A stretch of 64,000 nucleotides of DNA, from assembly GCA_947685225.1 (NCBI GenBank), contig CANTUV010000011.1:65894501-65958500 (forward strand). The letters are read 5' to 3'. Below the pieces are notes generated by a model. That model had not been told where the DNA came from. It saw only the letters and a program-made list of their open reading frames with translations, and ran no database searches. Within the stretch, counting starts at the first letter, position 1. Every line of letters starts with the position of its first letter. This DNA comes from Garcia nutans (lineage: Eukaryota > Streptophyta > Magnoliopsida > Malpighiales > Euphorbiaceae). This document shows, one piece after another, positions 59,431 to 64,000 of this stretch. Made by a program: the position numbers and the translations under genes.

Positions 59431-62289
59431 TATAACGTCCATAATTTTTAAACATTAAATAAAATAAATTAAAATTAAATTAAATAAATGATTTAAATAA
59501 AAAATAAAAAAAAATTTAAATAAAAAAGTGAAAGGTATATGAAAAATATACATGAAATATACTTAAAGTATACAAGTCAACTAAAAGTTAACTTTTAAAA
59601 GTTAAAAGTCAAAAGTCCAATGACATTTTTATAAATACACTTTAAAAATTAAAAATAATTTATATTTGTATGGAAGAGGAAAATTATTAATTTTATTAAA
59701 TAAATAAATAATTAATTAATTAAAAATTTATTAAAATATTATATATAGCTATTTTTTAAAGTGGAAAAAAAGAGAATTAAAATTGATTTTTTTCATCTTC
59801 TTCTTCTACCTCAAGATCGAACTCCATAGCCAATCCAAGAGAAGATTTTCTTCTTCCATGCTTCCAAAATTACAGGACTTTCAAGGTTTTAATTGAAGTT
59901 TTTTGGAGTTTTTCACCATAATTAATAAGTTTTCTAACTTTTTCTTGAAATTTCATGAATTTGAGATGATGTGTGATTTGAACTTTTAAAGTAGTATATT
60001 TTAATTATTTATTTGGATATGAATGAAGTTGTTCTAAATAGTTAACAATGATTTTAAGGTTTGATTGAAGAAATGATTAAATTTGAGTAAGGTTTGGTGA
60101 AGAGAGATAATTTAAAATTATGGGAGAACTGAACTTTTGAATTCATGTAATTTAATTGTGTAATTTAACTCTAAATATAATATTTTGATGCATAAACAAG
60201 TATTCTAAAATCAAATTATGAATTCGGTTGGGTTTGGATAGAGTTTGGATGAAATAGTGTTGATTTAGAATTTTGAAAAGTAAATTTTTAAATATGGTGA
60301 ATTATTTAATTTTAATATTTAAAGCATGTTATTTAATGATATTAAGGATGAAAATAAGCTTGGATTAGTAATTAGAATGAGTTGGAATGAAAAACCTTCA
60401 ATGGTGAAAGTTATGTCATTTTACGATTTTGTACTAAGGCATGAGTTTAATTAATATGAATAGTTTAAACATGTTAAAATATGTTTGTAGTGATATACAT
60501 AAACTTAAAAAACCAATTTATATGATTTAGAGGTAAGGCTTCATTTTGAGATTTTATCTAGAATGGTGTTTAATTAAGGTTTGATGTTGAGAATGCCTTA
60601 AAATATGATATTAAATAAGTATTTATGATGACATTTGGTTATGCATTGAGAGAAAATAGTTTAGCCAACCCAAGTGTTGAAGGCAACTTAGAAGAGAAGG
60701 TTGGAAGTTATTTTTAAGCTTAGTTTTCATGGCTTTTTAGGGTAATTGGATGCGTTGACAAGAATTTGGGCTTAACACATTTGGTTGAAAAATATGTTAA
60801 GCTACTTAATACATTGAACATGCATAAACATTGTGATATAACATATTATTTATTATGTATGCATTATATGCATTGTGAAAAGCCATTATTAATGGCTAAA
60901 TTGAATAAAATATGAAATATGTGCATTATATGAAAATATCCTAAAGTGTTTGAGTAATATGATTTATTATGTATGCATTAAAGACATTGCGAAAAACCAT
61001 TGTTGATGACTAAACTGTGTAAAGTGTGATTTATATGAATTATGTAAAAATAATCCAAAATATTTGGATAATGTATTTTAATATAAAATGTGATAAATTG
61101 TGATGATATATTGAGATATGATGAAATGTGATAAATTAAAATGAAATGTGATAAATTAAAATGAAATGACATTGAAAAAAATAAGAAAATGAGGCAATGT
61201 GCTTAGTTGATTATGAAAAAATGTGAAAGAAATTGATTATGAAAAATATAAAATAATTATGTGTCTAGTATGTTATTCAATTTTTAAAGTTCTGTGTTTG
61301 ACGGTATATCTATGAAGTTATCCTCATTATTTACCTTTGGGGCTAGCTTTTGTGCAATTACTTGATTTACCTTTGGTACTAGACGTTTGACATCACTGTG
61401 ATATAATTTACCTTCGGAACTAGACACATAGTGTCAAATAAGATTAAAACAGTATCTCTATGATTTGAATGACATATTAGATCCTTTCAGCCCATGCTTG
61501 TAGTTGTGTTTAAGTGAGTTGTTAAAATGATTGAAGAATGTGTTTAAAATAAAATAATACGATACATTATGATATGTTATGTAAAAGCATTTTGTATTAG
61601 TATTATTTATGATTTTATTATTATCAGAGTTTGTACTGCTAGATTTTTAGTTTAGCGTGAATGTAATTCATTACCCAGATTACAAGGGCGATCCGATAGA
61701 GTTGGAGAGTTCTTCTAGACCGAATTTGGTCTAAATTATAGTTGATTTTGGTGCATCGAGATCAGAGACACTGCCAGCATGTATATATTTTATATTATAA
61801 CACATTTTGGTTTAATGTATATTATGTTATATTTTTTGAGTATATATATTGTAAATTATAGAGAATATTTTGGGATAAATTGTGTAATGTGAGATTTTAA
61901 ATGTGTTTTGATATAAATATGTATATTTATAAATGTTTTGAGAAAATGTGGAGAAATTGTGAAGTATTGGTGAAATGGTGATGTGATATTATTGAAAGTA
62001 CTGTTTTATGCATGTTGTGTTTATTAAATTTTGAAATTATTCAAATTATAATTAAAATTTTAGTTTTTTTTTTCAAAGATTTTTATATAAAATGATTATT
62101 TTGAAAGCTATAATTAATAAATATTATTTTATTACTATTTAAATCTACATTATTAAAATATTTTAGATTTTAATTTAATAAAGTAAAAAGTTTTATAAAA
62201 CCGGTTTGTGATATTTTTATATTATATATGCATATTTTATATATACTGAGTGTATATATTATATGTATATAGAATATAAGAGTGTTACA
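59431..62289 (+). repeat. Gypsy/LARD 3' LTR
   Basis: 2859 bp. Starts TATAACG where the left copy has TGTAACG, consistent with a G-to-A change, and ends GTGTTACA. Confidence 0.88.
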
Positions 62290-62764
62290 AAGATAATTTA
62301 AATATAGTTTAGAATTCGTCAGTTTTACTTTGAATTTCGGTTATAATTTTTTAAAAAAATTATAAAAAAAAATAATAATGTATCTCTAAAAATTATATAT
62401 ATATGTAGCATTGACGTGGAAAAGACCGATTCGATTGTTTATAAGGATTTATGGCTATGATATGATGTGTTTTTTCATATATATTTATATAACAAATAAA
62501 GATTTTGTTATTTTCTTTATTTATATATATTTAAAAAAGAATGATAGAGTGGGTAGCCTTATATTTGTTCGTCAAGGTAGTAATTGAGGAGCACTCATTT
62601 CCCACTGAAAAATAAATAATTAGAACTATTAAGTCACGAATTTTCCAACATTTATCGAGAGCATAATCTGCCTATAAACAACACATTCACATAGATTATA
62701 ATAACTTACCTTCTTCAAGGAGTACCATGGCAAAGAAATATAATATCAAATTATTTTTTTCATC
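62290..62764. other. Intergenic DNA upstream of the PMEI-like locus
   Basis: AT-rich to about 62540, then a more balanced stretch with CCTATAAACAAC near 62671 as a possible TATA region for the locus at 62765. Confidence 0.45.
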
Positions 62765-63405
62765 ATGAAGCATAGATCGCCTTATCTTTTCCTAGTCTTT
62801 CTCCTCACCAGCTTCTATGCCATAACTGCAAGCAATCTGATCCAAGAAACTTGCAGAAAATGTGCACAAACTGATCCAAACATTCGCTACAAATTCTACG
62901 TAATATCCCTCGAAGCAGCTCCTGATAGCCACTGCGCTAACAGTATTCGGGGATGATGTCCATCAATTTAACCAGGCAAAACGTTACCAGTACAAAGCAC
63001 CATGTTAAGAAGCTTTTGAGAAACAAAAGATTAGACCCCAATATGAGAGCTTGCTTAAATGATTGCTTTGATCTTTATTCAGAGGCAATCCCCACTTTGA
63101 AACAGGCCTTCAAAGACTACAAGGCTAATCGCTATGAAGATGCTAATATCGAAGTAAGTTCAGTTATAGATGCCTCTACTACCTGTGAAAATGGGTTTGA
63201 AGAAAAGGGTTTTGCTTCCCTAATAACATCTAGGAACAACGATACGCTCCAGCTGTCTGCTATAGCACTTTCGATCATCAATATGCATGCTCCATTGATT
63301 TGCTACTGCTTATTACGCTTAAACTTGTTTATAGAGAGGGTCTCCTTCTTGCTATTGTTTATACCTGTCTGTTTGATTGGCCTTTCTTTGTTAGGAGTGT
63401 ATTGA
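62765..63405 (+). pseudogene. PMEI / invertase-inhibitor family protein, frameshifted
   Basis: 62765-62956 encodes a signal peptide (LFLVFLLTSFYAITAS) and the family start LIQETCRKCAQTDPNIRYKF, then SLEAAPDSHCA, and hits TGA. The rest continues one frame over: SINLTRQN, LLRNKRLDPNMRACLNDCFD, LYSEAIPTLKQAFKDY, YEDANIEVSSVIDASTTCEN, NDTLQLSAIALSIINM (to about 63285). Adding one base near 62952 would rejoin them. The family's second Cys (after YKF) is Tyr here, so the first disulphide is lost, and a Cys expected in the CHIK-like block is His. The family normally stops just after IINM; here the frame runs on about 40 residues into unrelated sequence. These inhibitors act in the cell wall. This copy is very likely dead. 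Confidence 0.85.
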
Positions 63406-64000
63406 GTCTAGTCGAGCTCGATTAAATTCTCAGTCTGAAGCTTGCGACTCGAAATAATCGGATTCCATTTGATTTAACTTGATTATTATTATTATAAAAT
63501 AAATTAACTTTGTTCATTCCTTTTAGAATAATAAATTAACTTATTTTATTAAATATTAAATTGAAACTTGAATGAATTCTAGTTCAAACATGCAATACCC
63601 AAATAAACTTACCAGCCATTTGAATCGAATATTTTAATACTCGAATTCATTCAGTGCGGCCTGTATTTGAATTACAGGAAAATTTGATTGAAATTAAGTC
63701 GAATTTGAATACTTTACAAGTCAAGCTCGAATAGCTGGTGAATTGAATAGATGTACTTATTTACACCACTATTTCCTATTATTGATTATGTCAGTTTTTA
63801 TGAACTTGTTACTGTGGTATCATTAGTTAAAGAAATGATAAATCTGTATTCATGTTGATTACAGAGTCACTATTTACCTGTCCTCATAAACAATAACGTG
63901 GAAGAAAAATAAAACCATATTGGTGTTTTCATAACCAAAACTAAAAAAAGAATAATATCTAACTAAAGCAATGAGTGATATGCCATTGTAGAGATCTCTT
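63406..64000. other. Intergenic DNA, no gene seen
   Basis: 63410-63740 has repeated TCGAATT/GAATTCGA-type tracts suggestive of an old foldback repeat. No ORF. Confidence 0.5.

Larger units (their letters stand above)
52442..62289 (+). mobile_element. Large non-coding Gypsy-type LTR retrotransposon (LARD-like)
   Basis: Two long direct repeats (52442-55310 and 59431-62289, about 2.86 kb each) start T(G/A)TAACGTCC and end GTGTTA(T/C)A. A degenerate Met-tRNA primer-binding site follows the left copy and a purine tract precedes the right, which gives plus orientation. The 4.1-kb interior has no ORF of useful length and no gag or pol motif I can see, so the element depended on proteins from elsewhere. 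The LTRs differ at many places, far more than the Copia LTRs, so it is much older. Possible decayed duplications are AGGAC (left) and AAGAT (right). GAGGACGAATTTTT before the purine tract is typical of plant Gypsy 3' ends. Confidence 0.85.

Overview
The window is nuclear DNA of a flowering plant, most likely a eudicot. The evidence is spliced genes with GT-AG introns, plant-only families (FLZ zinc finger, ATL RING-H2, chloroplast Cpn10, TGD4, PPR, PMEI), telo-box/site II ribosomal promoters, plant LINE, Copia and Gypsy elements, and very AT-rich intergenic DNA. The species cannot be fixed from the sequence alone.

Layout. 1-720: 5' end of a PPR gene (minus), cut by the window edge. 0.7-14.5 kb: AT-rich repeat land with several copies of one degenerate repeat family. 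One copy was split by a complete but mutated L1-type LINE (8707-13979) with an 18-bp target duplication. 14.9-15.3 kb: a compact two-exon FLZ gene (minus). 18.98-21.60 kb: a young non-autonomous Copia element that carries gag but no pol, with 558-bp LTRs and a TATCT duplication (minus). 22-24 kb: a foldback element, an orphan exon and a single-exon fragment of ribosomal protein S19. 26.4-30.6 kb: a head-to-head pair, mitochondrial ATP synthase delta' (minus) and ribosomal protein S11/uS17 (plus), sharing a 311-bp promoter; both reading frames look damaged. 33.6 kb: intact intronless ATL-type RING-H2 E3 gene. 37.5-39.4 kb: secreted Cys-rich plant protein (minus) with a threefold tandem repeat in its intron. 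40.0-41.2 kb: four-exon gene for a 92-residue unrecognised protein whose start lies inside an upstream ORF. 43.0-45.0 kb: seven-exon chloroplast 10-kDa chaperonin. 46.1-48.6 kb: five-exon TGD4-family gene (minus) with a GC-AG intron. 49-52 kb: nested MITE-like repeats. 52.4-62.3 kb: an old 9.8-kb LARD-like Gypsy element with LTRs of about 2.86 kb and no coding capacity. 62.8-63.4 kb: a frameshifted PMEI-family pseudogene.

The intact genes are ordinary housekeeping or regulatory genes (protein folding and lipid import in plastids, ubiquitination, FLZ signalling) and form no cluster. The more unusual content is in the repeats: a gag-only Copia, a coding-free Gypsy with giant LTRs, a nested LINE whose decay looks like CHG-methylation damage, and a near-perfect hairpin inside the Gypsy. 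The other notable content is a cluster of broken or partial housekeeping genes between 22 and 31 kb. Exon boundaries were read by eye from splice motifs, frame and remembered family sequences; no alignment was run.
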